From Marinobacter sp. SS13-12 (lineage in GTDB: Bacteria > Pseudomonadota > Gammaproteobacteria > Pseudomonadales > Oleiphilaceae): DNA of 64,000 nt. The stretch lies in NCBI RefSeq assembly GCF_030227115.1, contig NZ_JASSUA010000001.1:744001-808000 (forward strand), read 5' to 3'. Position 1 is the stretch's first letter, and each line of letters opens with the position of its first letter. This document shows, piece by piece, positions 46,765 to 55,889 of the stretch. Under the pieces are notes generated by a model. The model was given only the letters and a program-made list of their open reading frames with translations. It did not search any database and had not been told where the DNA came from. Made by a program: the position numbers and the translations under genes.

Positions 46765-47310
46765 TTACCATTGCGCTACATCCAGGAAGCGTTCGTCCCC
46801 GAGCAGCTCGGCGGCGGAAAACACTTTCCAGACTTCCTCGTTACGCTCGTAACCGCCATTTACAAACGGCTGAACGTTTGCAGGCACATCCTGTGGCGAT
46901 GCCACGAAGCTGTCCACTGCGAAATACTGCATGCCCGAGACACTGTCGACTACCAGGCCACTGAATACGTCGCCCTGCTCCACAACCAGCACCCGGCGCT
47001 CACGCTGGCTGCGGGAAGAGCGGGGGATTTCAAAAAAGCCGGCAAGGTCGACCAGTGGCAGGAGGCGGCCCCGCACGTTGGCGGCACCCAACATAAACTG
47101 ATGAACCCCCGGTATATGGGTATAGCGGGGGACATGGAGGATTTCAGTGACTTCACCCATGGGCGCAACGTAGCGCTCGCCCGCCAGAACAAAGCCGATC
47201 CCGTTCCAGAGCTCGACGGCTTGCTGTTGTTCCGGCAGACCGGCAGCCATGGTGCGACTGCGTCGGGCGATATCCGTCAGAACGGCAAAGGGGGCGGCCT
47301 GTGCGGACAT
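46765..47310 (-). CDS. pilI: CheW-like adaptor PilI
   Basis: The 181-residue protein is CheW-like (GIGFVLAGERYVAPMGEVTE; MLGAANVRGRLLPLVDLAGF; LVVEQGDVFSGLVVDSVSGM). It couples PilJ to ChpA. ATG at 47310 fits the family start; the frame continues upstream into pilH. It lies between pilH and pilJ, and the spacing before pilJ is 94 bases. Confidence 0.9.
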   Translation of the reverse strand: MSAQAAPFAVLTDIARRSRTMAAGLPEQQQAVELWNGIGFVLAGERYVAPMGEVTEILHVPRYTHIPGVHQFMLGAANVRGRLLPLVDLAGFFEIPRSSRSQRERRVLVVEQGDVFSGLVVDSVSGMQYFAVDSFVASPQDVPANVQPFVNGGYERNEEVWKVFSAAELLGDERFLDVAQW

Positions 47311-47330
47311 GCTTACTCCACGGTTGGGGA

Positions 47331-47693
47331 TCAGGCAATCAGGCTGTTGATTGTTTTGATCAGGTCGTCTTCGTTGACGGGTTTTACAAGGTAGCCCTTG
47401 GCACCCTGACGAGTACCCCATACCCGGTCCGTTTCCTGATCCTTGGTGGTCACGATAACCACCGGGATGGACGCGGTTTCCGGGGCGCGGGTCAGCTGGC
47501 GGGTGGCCTGGAAGCCGTTCAGGCCGGGCATTACCACGTCCATCAGAACCAGGTCCGGAGTTTCTGCGCGGGCCTTGGCAACGCCGTCGGCGCCATTGTC
47601 GGCCGTCAGCACTTCGTGCTTGTGCTTTTCCAGAATGGTCGAGATTTTCTTAACCTCGGTCGGGGAATCATCAACAATCAGAATGCGGGCCAT
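47331..47693 (-). CDS. pilH: Response regulator PilH
   Basis: The 120-residue single-domain receiver has ILIVDDSPTEVKKI (acidic pair), the phospho-acceptor in LVLMDVVMPGLNGFQATR, and the switch lysine in YLVKPVNED. PilH opposes PilG in control of pilus retraction. It lies 32 bases after pilG. Confidence 0.93.
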   Translation of the reverse strand: MARILIVDDSPTEVKKISTILEKHKHEVLTADNGADGVAKARAETPDLVLMDVVMPGLNGFQATRQLTRAPETASIPVVIVTTKDQETDRVWGTRQGAKGYLVKPVNEDDLIKTINSLIA

Positions 47694-47725
47694 GGTGTCC
47701 TCAATAGTTCTTTGCTTCAGCAGGT

Positions 47726-48118
47726 TTACTGTTCCGCTTGGGGAACGTACTGGCGAATAGTGTTAAGAAGCTCGTCCTTGCTGAACGGTTTGGTCAGATA
47801 CTGGTCTGATCCGACAATTCGGCCTTTGGCCTTGTCGAACAGTCCGTCTTTGCTGGAGAGCATGATAACCGGCGTCTTTTTGAAAGAGGAATTGTTCTTG
47901 ATGAGTGCGCAGGTCTGATAGCCGTCCAGCCGGGGCATCATGATATCTACAAAAATGATGTTGGGCTGGGAATCGGCAATTTTCGCCAGAGCGTCAAAGC
48001 CGTCTGTTGCCGTAATGACTTCGCAACCGACCTTCTTCAGAAGGGTCTCAGCGGTGCGACGAATGGTCTTGCTGTCGTCGATCACCATAATCTTCAGATT
48101 CTCGAAGTTGTCATCCAT
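47726..48118 (-). CDS. pilG: Response regulator PilG
   Basis: The 130-residue receiver has KIMVIDDSKTIRRTAE, the phospho-acceptor in IIFVDIMMPRLDGYQTC, and YLTKPFSKDEL. PilG promotes pilus extension. ATG at 48118 (MDDNFENLK) fits homologues; an in-frame ATG at 48160 is less likely. It is the first gene of the chemosensory operon; two palindromes lie upstream. Confidence 0.93.
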   Translation of the reverse strand: MDDNFENLKIMVIDDSKTIRRTAETLLKKVGCEVITATDGFDALAKIADSQPNIIFVDIMMPRLDGYQTCALIKNNSSFKKTPVIMLSSKDGLFDKAKGRIVGSDQYLTKPFSKDELLNTIRQYVPQAEQ

Positions 48119-48177
48119 TGTCCAACTGCCTTGCGCTCTGCGACTGTCGTTATTTTTCAACCGGGGGTTTTAACACA

Positions 48178-48216
48178 AACGTTAACGTTGTTCTATAAAT
48201 CCCGCTCATTTATAGA
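48178..48216. promoter_or_regulatory. Adjacent palindromes upstream of pilG
   Basis: AACGTTAACGTT at 48178-48189 is a perfect 12-base palindrome. Two bases on, TCTATAAAT (48192-48200) is an inverted repeat of ATTTATAGA (48208-48216) with a 7-base spacer. They lie 60-98 bases before the pilG ATG and about 200 before gshB, in a 296-base divergent gap. The rest of that gap has no gene I can support. Confidence 0.45.
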
Positions 48217-48414
48217 GTATTGGGGGCCGGATAAAAAGTATAACTTTGTGACCAAATGTACTTCTGCCCGGAAAGTCACGTATTTGATACGGGATTTCTC
48301 CGGATGCATTCGCGGCTCGGGTACAATACCATCTGTGTTCACAGCATAGCACTTATTGCTGACAGCGCTCTGCAGACCGGTTCGTGTTTTCAACCTTTTA
48401 CCTGACGAGGCATT

Positions 48415-49362
48415 ATGACAGTCCGACTCGGAATTGTGATGGACCCCATCGAGAAGATCCATTTCAAGAAAGACAGCTCACTGGCGATGCTGCTGGCCGC
48501 CCAGAAGCGGGGCTGGCAAATTGAGTACATGGAGCTGCCGGACCTTTACCTGAAGGGTGGGCAGGCCAGAGCACGAACCCGTGACCTGACGGTGCACATG
48601 AACCCGGACGACTGGTTCAGCTTCGGTGGCTCCCAGGAGAGGGCGCTGGGTGATCTGGACGTTATCCTGATGCGCCAGGACCCGCCGGTGGACCGCGAGT
48701 TCCTGATGGCGACCTTCATACTGGAGATTGCCGAGCAACAGGGCGCCCTGGTGGTCAATCCCGCATCGACGCTTCGTGACTGTAACGAAAAGTTGTTCGC
48801 AGCCCAGTTTGAAGACTGCACCCCACCGCTGATCGTGACCCGCTCTGCCAAGCGGCTGAAGGATTTCTACGCCGAGCATGGTGATGTCATCATGAAGCCG
48901 GTGGATGGCATGGGCGGGCGTTCGATCTTCCGCGTCAAGGAAAACGACGACAACCTCGGGGTGATCATCGAAACCCTGACCAACCATGGTGCCCACCAGG
49001 CCATGGCACAGAAATACATTCCCGAGATCAAACAGGGCGACAAGCGCATTCTGCTGATTGATGGCGAGCCGGTTCCCTACGCACTTGCGCGTATCCCCTC
49101 CCACGGGGAAAATCGCGGTAACCTGGCGGCGGGTGGCCGGGGCGAAGGCCGCGAACTGACTGCCCGGGACCGGGAAATCTGTGATCGTGTGGCGCCGGTG
49201 ATCAAGGAAAAAGGGCTCATTTTTGTCGGTATCGACGTGATCGGTGACTACCTGACCGAGATCAACGTCACCAGTCCCACCTGCATCCGGGAACTTGACG
49301 CCGCATTCGGAATCGATATCTCCAGCCAGTTGATGGATGCCATAGAGCGGCGTCTGAAATAA
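48415..49362 (+). CDS. gshB: Glutathione synthetase
   Basis: The 315-residue protein has LGIVMDPIEKIHFKKDSSLA, an ATP-grasp core (MKPVDGMGGRSIFRVKENDD; IKQGDKRILLIDGEPVPYAL) and the C-terminal GIDVIGDYLTEINVTSPTC. It ligates glycine to gamma-glutamylcysteine. GAGG lies 5 bases before the ATG. The order pilG-gshB divergent, then tonB-like, matches P. aeruginosa. Confidence 0.96.
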   Translation: MTVRLGIVMDPIEKIHFKKDSSLAMLLAAQKRGWQIEYMELPDLYLKGGQARARTRDLTVHMNPDDWFSFGGSQERALGDLDVILMRQDPPVDREFLMATFILEIAEQQGALVVNPASTLRDCNEKLFAAQFEDCTPPLIVTRSAKRLKDFYAEHGDVIMKPVDGMGGRSIFRVKENDDNLGVIIETLTNHGAHQAMAQKYIPEIKQGDKRILLIDGEPVPYALARIPSHGENRGNLAAGGRGEGRELTARDREICDRVAPVIKEKGLIFVGIDVIGDYLTEINVTSPTCIRELDAAFGIDISSQLMDAIERRLK

Positions 49363-49401
49363 TGGTCCCCAGCCGGGTCTAACCGAAGGTATACAGTAGT
49401 A

Positions 49402-50268
49402 ATGGCAGTACAGGTCAGCGACTTCGATCGGTTTTCTTTTACGCTTTTCATGGCGCTGGCGCTCCATGCCATTGTGGTGCTGGGCATTACCTTTGCGCCG
49501 GAATCGCCTCGTTCCTCGGCCCAGACCATGGAAATCACCCTGTCGCAGTTTGATGACGAGACCGATCCCGAGGAAGCCGATTTCCTCGCCCAGACCAGCC
49601 AGAAAGGCAGCGGTACCGAGGAAGAGGCGGTGGAGATGACCTCGCCGCAGCCCACGGACATCAGCCAGCAGAAGATTGCCGAGGTTCAGCCGGAACCGCC
49701 CTCGAAGGTTGAACCGGTGAGCCAGCAGGAACAACCTGTGGTGCAGACCGAGGCAAGTAGTGAACGCCAGGTGTCGAAGCCGGATACCTCGGAACCGGCA
49801 TCGGAAGAGCCGTTGCCGGTGAAGGAAAAGAAAAGCCTGATGGAGCGCAGCCTGGAAATCGCCAGCCTGGAGGCCAGGTTTGACCAGCAGCGGCAGGCCT
49901 ATGCCAAGAAGCCCAGAGTCATGCGTGTTACGGCGGCCTCTACCCTGAAATCGACCAACGCCTGGTACGTGCAGAACTGGGTCAGCAAGGTGACGCGGGT
50001 CGGGAACATCAACTATCCTAAACAGGCTAGGCAGGCCGGCATCTATGGCAACTTGCGTATGCTGGTTTCCCTGAAGAAGGATGGCACAATCAAGGAACTG
50101 GCTATACTCGAATCATCCGGGAGTACCGTGCTTGACGATGCGGCAATACGCATCGTTCGAATGGCAGCACCCTTCGCGCCTTTCCCGGAAGATATGCGCG
50201 AGAATGTCGACGAACTGGAAATTATCCGCACCTGGGTATTCGAACGGCGGGGGCTGACATCAGGATGA
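49402..50268 (+). CDS. TonB-like protein (TonB3 of the twitching cluster)
   Basis: The 288-residue protein has an N-terminal anchor (FTLFMALALHAIVVLGITF), a long acidic/glutamine periplasmic linker and a C-terminal TonB domain (VGNINYPKQARQAGIYGNLR; SSGSTVLDDAAIRIVRMAAP). It lies exactly where P. aeruginosa has tonB3, which is needed for twitching motility there. A role in assembly of type IV pili or energy transfer to the outer membrane is inferred. Its stop overlaps the next start (ATGA). Confidence 0.85.
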   Translation: MAVQVSDFDRFSFTLFMALALHAIVVLGITFAPESPRSSAQTMEITLSQFDDETDPEEADFLAQTSQKGSGTEEEAVEMTSPQPTDISQQKIAEVQPEPPSKVEPVSQQEQPVVQTEASSERQVSKPDTSEPASEEPLPVKEKKSLMERSLEIASLEARFDQQRQAYAKKPRVMRVTAASTLKSTNAWYVQNWVSKVTRVGNINYPKQARQAGIYGNLRMLVSLKKDGTIKELAILESSGSTVLDDAAIRIVRMAAPFAPFPEDMRENVDELEIIRTWVFERRGLTSG

Positions 50269-50831
50269 CAGCATCGAAACACTCTCCACACAGTCTGCGA
50301 CACCAGTTTCTGGTGGCGTCTCCCTATTTGCAGGACCCCCGTTTCCACGGTGCGTTGATCTACCTGTGCGAGCACTCCGATGAAGGCGCCCTGGGACTGA
50401 CGGTGAACCACCCCCTGGACATTCATCTCGGTGAAATCCTCGAACAATTGGACATGGAAGGTGGCGAACTGGACGTGCCCGTATACGGTGGTGGCCCGGT
50501 GCAGCCGGAACGCGGCTTCGTGCTGCATTCCCCCGATGTCGGCTGGCAGAATACAGCGCGGGTGTCTGACGATGTCCTGCTGACCACTTCCCGGGATGTG
50601 CTCTCCGACATTGGCGCCGGCAACGGGCCCGAAAACTATCTGGTGTGTCTGGGCTACGCAGGCTGGAGTGAAGGGCAGCTGGAAGACGAGCTGGCCAGTA
50701 ACGCCTGGCTGACCTGCCCCGCCACCCCCGACATCCTGTTCCGCACCCCCTGGGAAGACCGCTACCAGGCTGTACTGAAACTGATCGGTATTGACCTCAA
50801 CCAGCTCAGCGAGTTTGTTGGCCATGCCTGA
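50265..50831 (+). CDS. algH: YqgE/AlgH family protein
   Basis: The 188-residue protein matches UPF0301: HQFLVASPYLQDPRFHGALI, YLCEHSDEGALGLTVNHPL, VYGGGPVQPERGFVLHSP and FLGYAGWSEGQLEDEL-like CLGYAGWSEGQLE. In Pseudomonas AlgH was linked to alginate regulation, but the biochemical role is unclear. It is coupled to the tonB-like gene before and overlaps yqgF after by 8 bases. Confidence 0.93.
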   Translation: MTASKHSPHSLRHQFLVASPYLQDPRFHGALIYLCEHSDEGALGLTVNHPLDIHLGEILEQLDMEGGELDVPVYGGGPVQPERGFVLHSPDVGWQNTARVSDDVLLTTSRDVLSDIGAGNGPENYLVCLGYAGWSEGQLEDELASNAWLTCPATPDILFRTPWEDRYQAVLKLIGIDLNQLSEFVGHA

Positions 50832-51264
50832 GGCCGGAAACCGCCGGGTAATGGCCTTTGATTTCGGCACCCGGCGAATTGGTGTTGCCAGTGGCCAGGA
50901 GTTGCTCGGTACTGGCAAACCCCTGATCATGCTGACGGCCCGGGATGGCGTCCCGGACTGGGATCAGATTGGCCGCCTGTTGGAAGAATGGAAGCCGGAT
51001 TGCGTGCTGGTAGGCCTGCCCCTGAACATGGACGATACCGAGAACGACATGTGTGCCCGGGCCCGTAAATTCGGTAAACGTTTGCACGGCCGCTTTCATG
51101 TCGAAGTGGAAATGGTGGACGAGCGCTTGACCAGTTTCGAGGCCAAAGGCGATGTCATGGCCGCCGGTGGCAGCCGTGATTTTGGCCGTGACGGGGTGGA
51201 TGATCGCGCCGCCGTACTGATTCTGGAAACCTGGTTTCATCAGCAGGAATCCCGTTCTGCCTGA
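50824..51264 (+). CDS. yqgF: YqgF/RuvX pre-16S rRNA nuclease
   Basis: The 146-residue RNase H-fold protein has MAFDFGTRRIGVASGQELLG, VLVGLPLNMDDTEN and MVDERLTSFEAKG. YqgF processes the 16S rRNA 5' end in E. coli; it was earlier called a Holliday junction resolvase. ATG at 50824 lies inside the 3' end of algH. It is followed by pyrR after 32 bases. Confidence 0.94.
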   Translation: MPEAGNRRVMAFDFGTRRIGVASGQELLGTGKPLIMLTARDGVPDWDQIGRLLEEWKPDCVLVGLPLNMDDTENDMCARARKFGKRLHGRFHVEVEMVDERLTSFEAKGDVMAAGGSRDFGRDGVDDRAAVLILETWFHQQESRSA

Positions 51265-51296
51265 GCAGGCTCAGGCTGTTGTATGAGAGGACTCAA

Positions 51297-51806
51297 ATGA
51301 CTGCATTGCTTGATATGGACCGACTGCTGGACGACCTGGAAGCGGGCCTGCGCAGGAAGCTGGAAGAGCGGGGAGTGACAGCTCCGGCATTGATCGGCAT
51401 TCGCACGGGCGGTGTCTGGCTTGCGGATGTCATGAGCAAGCGCCTGGGCCTGAAAGAACCCTGGGGCGAGCTGGATATCTCTTTTTACCGGGATGACTTC
51501 AGCCGCATCGGCCTGAACCCGAAAGTGAAACCGTCCAGCTTGCCTTTCAGCACCGAAGACCGGGACATTATCCTGATTGACGACGTCATCATGAGTGGCC
51601 GCACCATCCGCGCGGCGATGAATGAAATTTTCGATTATGGCCGGCCGGCGAGTATTATCCTCGCCACACTGGTGGATCTGGGCGCACGGGAGCTGCCGGT
51701 GCAGCCGGACGTAACCGGCCGGGTGCTGGCCCTGCAGTCTCACCAGCGGGTGAAATTGCGTGGCCCGGACCCTCTGCACATAGAATTACAGGAAACGGGC
51801 AAGTAA
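51297..51806 (+). CDS. pyrR: PyrR bifunctional regulator / uracil phosphoribosyltransferase
   Basis: The 169-residue phosphoribosyltransferase has the PRPP loop [20 protein letters not shown] and the PyrR pattern [15 protein letters not shown] and [16 protein letters not shown]. In Bacillus it attenuates pyr operons; in Pseudomonas PyrR lies before pyrB, as here. AGAGGA precedes the ATG at 51297; an ATG at 51279 has no site. I see no classic anti-terminator leader. Confidence 0.92.
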   Translation: MTALLDMDRLLDDLEAGLRRKLEERGVTAPALIGIRTGGVWLADVMSKRLGLKEPWGELDISFYRDDFSRIGLNPKVKPSSLPFSTEDRDIILIDDVIMSGRTIRAAMNEIFDYGRPASIILATLVDLGARELPVQPDVTGRVLALQSHQRVKLRGPDPLHIELQETGK

Positions 51807-51837
51807 TCAGCGAACGCATAACATCAACAGGCGACAC

Positions 51838-52851
51838 ATGACGGCAAACGACCCTTCCTCGACATCCCTTCAACTTACCGCCGACGGCCAGCTTCGGCAT
51901 TTCCTGACTCTTGATGGCCTGAACCGGACGCTATTGACTGAAATTCTCGATACTGCAGATTCCTTTATTGAAGTGGGTGAGCGCAGCATCAAGAAAGTGC
52001 CGTTACTGCGGGGCCGTACCGTTGTGAACCTGTTCTTCGAATCCAGCACCCGCACCCGCAGCACCTTCGAGCTGGCGGCCAAGCGCCTGTCGGCGGACGT
52101 GCTCAACCTGGACATCAACACCTCCGCCACCTCCAAGGGTGAGTCCCTGTCCGACACCCTCCTGAACCTTGAGGCCATGGCCAGTGACATGTTCGTGGTA
52201 CGCCATTCCCAGAGCGGTGCTCCTCACTTTATTGCCGAAAGCGTGACCCCGGGCGTGGCCATTATCAACGCCGGTGACGGCCGCCACGCCCACCCTACCC
52301 AGGCCATGCTGGATATGCTCACCATCCGTCAGCACAAGGGGCGTTTCGAGGGCCTGAAAGTTGCGATCGTGGGCGACGTGCTGCACTCGCGGGTGGCCCG
52401 TTCCCAGATCCGCGCCCTGAACGAACTGGGCGCCGCCGAAGTGCGGGTGATTGCACCGGCCACCCTGCTGCCAAGAGACGTGGAAAGCCTGGGCTGCACT
52501 GTGGAATACGACATGGCCCGGGGCATGAAGGATCTGGATGTGGTGATCATGTTGCGGCTGCAGAAGGAACGTATGGAAGGGGCGTTGCTGCCCAGCGAAC
52601 GGGAGTTCTACCGGCTCTATGGCCTCAATCGGGAGAAACTGGCCCTGGCCGACCCCGGCTGCATCGTAATGCACCCGGGCCCCATCAACCGGGGTGTGGA
52701 GATAGAATCGGCGGTGGCCGATGGGCCGCAATCGGTGATCCTTAACCAGGTTACCAACGGCATCGCCATCCGCATGGCGGTGATGTCCATGGCCATGGGC
52801 GGCCAGATGGCAGAGCGCAATCGCAAGCTGGCAGGGAGGGCCGAGGGATGA
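51838..52851 (+). CDS. pyrB: Aspartate carbamoyltransferase catalytic subunit
   Basis: The 337-residue enzyme has the carbamoyl-phosphate loop [36 protein letters not shown] and [18 protein letters not shown]. It makes carbamoyl aspartate in pyrimidine synthesis. Pseudomonas-type ATCase assembles with the inactive PyrC' homologue encoded next, which it overlaps by 4 bases (ATGA). Confidence 0.96.
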   Translation: MTANDPSSTSLQLTADGQLRHFLTLDGLNRTLLTEILDTADSFIEVGERSIKKVPLLRGRTVVNLFFESSTRTRSTFELAAKRLSADVLNLDINTSATSKGESLSDTLLNLEAMASDMFVVRHSQSGAPHFIAESVTPGVAIINAGDGRHAHPTQAMLDMLTIRQHKGRFEGLKVAIVGDVLHSRVARSQIRALNELGAAEVRVIAPATLLPRDVESLGCTVEYDMARGMKDLDVVIMLRLQKERMEGALLPSEREFYRLYGLNREKLALADPGCIVMHPGPINRGVEIESAVADGPQSVILNQVTNGIAIRMAVMSMAMGGQMAERNRKLAGRAEG

Positions 52852-54119
52852 GCAGCCTGAAGATTACCAGTGGCCGCCTGGCGAATACCGATGCTGAAAC
52901 CACAGTCCTGATTCGCGATGGCCATATTGCCGCGCTAGGCGAGGCTGCTGAAAGAGAGTCTGCCGATCGCGACTTTGATGCTGCCGGCTGTATTCTGGCG
53001 CCCGGCTTTGTGGATCTGTGCTGCAACCTGCGTGAACCGGGCAATGGCCAGAAAGGTAATATTGCCTCGGAAAGCCTGGCCGCCGCTCACGGCGGATTCA
53101 CAACCCTGTGTGCGTCTCCGGACACGTCGCCCGTGAACGATTCCGGGGCAGTCACCAATCTGATACTCGACGTCGCTGCCAAGCGTTCGGCGGTGCGGAT
53201 ACTGCCCGTGGGCGCTATCACCCGCGGCCTGGAAGGCGACCTGCTCAGCGATATGGCGGGCCTGGCCAGCGCTGGCTGTATTGCCCTGGGCAACGGTGCC
53301 CGTCCGGTGAAGAATGCGCGGGTGCTGCGCCGCTGCATGGCCTATGCCCAGACCTTCGGACTCACCGTGATGTTCAGCCCCGAGAACCAGGCCCTGGCGG
53401 CTGACGGTTACGCCCACGATGGCCTGGTGGCCTCCAGGCTGGGGCTGCTGGGTATTCCGGAAGTGGCGGAAACCGCTGCGGTCATGGAAATGCTGCTGCT
53501 GGCAGAAGAAACCGGCGTGCGGCTGCACCTGAGCCAGTTGTCCTGTGCCCGTAGCGTGGAAATGCTGGCCGATGCCCGCAAGCGCGGTATTGCAGTGACC
53601 GCTGATGTCGCCATGCACCAGTTGCTGTTTACCGAAGAGGCATTGGCCGGTTTCGACAGCCGCTACCATGTGCGGCCACCGCTGCGCTCGGAGCAAGACC
53701 GGCAGGCTCTGCTTGCCGGCGTACGTGACGGCGTGATCGATGCCATCACCAGCCAGCACCAGCCCCACGACTCCGCTGCCAAACAGGCACCCATGGCGGC
53801 CACTGAGCCAGGACTCTCTACCATCGAGAGCACTCTGTCGATGGGCCTGCTGCTGGTGGAGCGAGGGGAGCTGGACAGGGCAAGCCTGGTCCGGGCGCTA
53901 ACCACTGGCCCGGCTTCGGTCATTGGTCGTTCTGCTGAACTGCGGGAAGGCGCGGTGGCAGACCTGTGCGTGTTTGACCCCGCTGCCAGCTGGAGGCAGG
54001 GCGACACCAACCTCTGTTCCGTGGGGCGCCACGTTCCTTTGCCCGGTAAAGATCTGCCAGGTGTGGTTCGGCTCACCCTGTGCAATGGACGACAGGCCTG
54101 GCCCCACAATAACCTGTAG
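52848..54119 (+). CDS. Dihydroorotase homologue PyrC', metal site lost
   Basis: The 423-residue amidohydrolase-fold protein has a type I dihydroorotase layout ([34 protein letters not shown]). The catalytic D-x-H-x-H-x-R-E-P-G motif is [10 protein letters not shown] here: both histidines are replaced (Cys and Asn). It should be inactive as an enzyme, as known for Pseudomonas PyrC', which supports ATCase assembly. It is coupled to pyrB. Confidence 0.9.
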   Translation: MSSLKITSGRLANTDAETTVLIRDGHIAALGEAAERESADRDFDAAGCILAPGFVDLCCNLREPGNGQKGNIASESLAAAHGGFTTLCASPDTSPVNDSGAVTNLILDVAAKRSAVRILPVGAITRGLEGDLLSDMAGLASAGCIALGNGARPVKNARVLRRCMAYAQTFGLTVMFSPENQALAADGYAHDGLVASRLGLLGIPEVAETAAVMEMLLLAEETGVRLHLSQLSCARSVEMLADARKRGIAVTADVAMHQLLFTEEALAGFDSRYHVRPPLRSEQDRQALLAGVRDGVIDAITSQHQPHDSAAKQAPMAATEPGLSTIESTLSMGLLLVERGELDRASLVRALTTGPASVIGRSAELREGAVADLCVFDPAASWRQGDTNLCSVGRHVPLPGKDLPGVVRLTLCNGRQAWPHNNL

Positions 54120-54147
54120 CTCGAGCTTTCATGTCGACAAAATGTGG

Positions 54148-54167
54148 CAGAGGTTGCGAAACCTCTG
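54148..54167. other. Hairpin with GCGA tetraloop after pyrC'
   Basis: CAGAGGTT at 54148-54155 pairs with AACCTCTG at 54160-54167 around GCGA, a GNRA-type loop. It is 29 bases after the PyrC' stop. No T-run follows, so a terminator is possible but weak. Confidence 0.45.
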
Positions 54168-54238
54168 TCGAGCCCGTCACAGATCCTTACCTTTTTGCTT
54201 CAGAGCCCTTGATGACAGGCACCTGTGCCAACGTATTC

Positions 54239-54270
54239 TTGTCGTGGCCGACCTAATCTCGGCCAGACAA
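54239..54270 (+). promoter_or_regulatory. Bulged hairpin just before the binding-protein ribosome site
   Basis: TTGTC-G-TGGCCGA (54239-54251) pairs with TCGGCCAGACAA (54259-54270), giving 12 base pairs, one bulge and a 7-base loop. It ends about 10 bases before AGGAG and 22 before the GTG start at 54293. It could attenuate the pyr transcript or act in the leader of the TRAP-like gene. Confidence 0.45.
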
Positions 54271-54292
54271 TAATAATTCAGGAGTCATCCCC

Positions 54293-55312
54293 GTGAAACT
54301 AATCAACCTACCGCGAAAGGCCACAGCGGTTGCCGCCCTGTGTGCCAGTCTTGCGTTGTCGCCGTTCGCTCAGGCGGAATCGGACCTCATGGAGCGAAGC
54401 TTCTGTGTGTTTGATCCGGTCGGAGCCAACGGTCCGCTGTTCGCCATCACCAAAACCTTCCAGCCCATTGCCCTCAAGGAAGGTATAAAGCTGAACCTGC
54501 GTGCCTATACCGACGAGAAAGTCGCGGCCGAAGACTTCAAGGCCGGTCAGTGTGACGCAGTGCTGCTAACCGGCACCCGAGCCCGCGAGTTCAACAAATT
54601 CACCGGTACCCTGGAGGCTATGGGTGCTGTGCCCGGTGAGGAGGAAATGCGGCTGCTGTACAACACCCTCAGCCAGGAAAAGGCGCGGCCGTTCCTGATC
54701 GACGGCGACTACGAAGTGGCCGGCGTTTTCCCCGGTGGTGCGGTGTACCTCCATACCCGTGACCGGGCGATCGATTCCGTGGAAAAGCTGCAGGGCAAAC
54801 GCATTGCCACCCTGGATTTCGACACCGCCTCCGTACGCATGGTGCGCCATGTGGGTGCTTCCGTGGTGGGCTCCAACTCCGCCAATTTTGCCGGCAAGTT
54901 CAACAATGGCAGTGTCGACCTGGCCTACGCGCCGGCAGTCGCCTATTCCCCCCTGGAACTCTACAAAGGCGTTACCCCGAACGGGGGTGTTTTCAAGTAC
55001 GCACTGGCCTACATGAACTTCCAGGTGATTATCCATCGCGACCGCTTCCCGGATAGTGCTGGCCAGATGGTGCGCGACCAGGCCATCAAGCGCATTGATG
55101 AGGCCTACGGCATTATTGCTGAAGCGGAAGCCGGGATACCAGAGGATGTGTGGATGCATCCGCCACAGGAGGACGTGGCTGAATACGACAAGATGCTCCG
55201 CAAGGTGCGGTTGTCGTTACTGGAGGACGGCGTTTATGACGAACGAGCCATCAGCCTGATGAAGGCGATCCGTTGCCGGGTGGATGGTTCCCGTTCCGAA
55301 TGTGCGTCCTGA
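54293..55312 (+). CDS. Periplasmic solute-binding protein of a TRAP-like system
   Basis: The 339-residue protein has a signal peptide (ATAVAALCASLALSPFAQAE) and a binding fold (FCVFDPVGANGPLFAITKTF; GQCDAVLLTGTRAREFNKF; VFPGGAVYLHTRDRAIDSVE; GKRIATLDFDTASVRMV). It resembles DctP/TAXI-type components, but I cannot name the ligand. The GTG at 54293 follows AGGAG by 8 bases. Its probable partner permease is at 56980, beyond a convergent HU gene and a lipoprotein. Confidence 0.7.
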   Translation: MKLINLPRKATAVAALCASLALSPFAQAESDLMERSFCVFDPVGANGPLFAITKTFQPIALKEGIKLNLRAYTDEKVAAEDFKAGQCDAVLLTGTRAREFNKFTGTLEAMGAVPGEEEMRLLYNTLSQEKARPFLIDGDYEVAGVFPGGAVYLHTRDRAIDSVEKLQGKRIATLDFDTASVRMVRHVGASVVGSNSANFAGKFNNGSVDLAYAPAVAYSPLELYKGVTPNGGVFKYALAYMNFQVIIHRDRFPDSAGQMVRDQAIKRIDEAYGIIAEAEAGIPEDVWMHPPQEDVAEYDKMLRKVRLSLLEDGVYDERAISLMKAIRCRVDGSRSECAS

Positions 55313-55323
55313 GCCGGTAATAC

Positions 55324-55345
55324 CCAGGGGCCCGGCGGCCCCTGG
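55324..55345. terminator. Bidirectional terminator-like hairpin
   Basis: CCAGGGGCC at 55324-55332 pairs perfectly with GGCCCCTGG at 55337-55345 around CGGC. It lies between the convergent stops of the binding-protein and HU genes and could end both transcripts. The following bases contain only short T-runs. Confidence 0.65.
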
Positions 55346-55353
55346 TTGCTGCT

Positions 55354-55626
55354 TTAGCGGATCGAGTCCTTCAGCGCCTTGCCTGCCTTGAAGCCGACAG
55401 TCTTGCTGGCGGGGATCCGGATGGTTGCCCCGGTTTGAGGGTTACGGCCATCGCGAGCGTCACGGCTGCGGATGTTGAAGGTACCGAAACCGATCAGGGT
55501 AGTATCTTCGCCCCGGGCAGCGGCTGCGGAGATCTGGTCGGTGAATGCGGTGATCACTTCGCTGGCTTTGTCACGGGTCAATCCGGTCTGGTCTGCAACA
55601 GCAGCGGCAAGTTCAGGTTTGCGCAT
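55354..55626 (-). CDS. hupB: HU family DNA-binding protein
   Basis: The 90-residue protein matches HU: MRKPELAAAVADQTGLTRDK, the beta-arm region FGTFNIRSRDARDGRNPQTG and IRIPASKTVGFKAGKALKD. HU bends DNA without strong sequence preference and helps organise the nucleoid. ATG at 55626 follows AAGGAGT; a longer frame to 55719 is a leader. The gene is transcribed against the flanking TRAP genes. Confidence 0.93.
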   Translation of the reverse strand: MRKPELAAAVADQTGLTRDKASEVITAFTDQISAAAARGEDTTLIGFGTFNIRSRDARDGRNPQTGATIRIPASKTVGFKAGKALKDSIR

Positions 55627-55889
55627 TGAGTACTCCTTGTTGTCGTTTTTGGTTGTTGGCCGGCAGCTGCGTAACCGCCGGCTGACCAAATCTATAGCGG
55701 TTTGCGACCCATTGTGCAAACCGGTAGTCCAGATACATTTGAATCTCCGCCGTCATTTGCGGGCGGAGTCGCATAAAAACAGGGAGTTGTCGGCGATAAT
55801 GCCGTTTCGGTTACAAACTGTAACTGAACAGGTGCGCGGCCCCGGCCGGACCATGTTCCGGTCGCCCTATAAGAAAAAGGTACGAAGTT

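Noticed and set aside
48193..48462. 89-codon minus-strand frame
   Set aside because: It overlaps the gshB start and the palindromes upstream of pilG, and lacks a ribosome site or any recognisable pattern.
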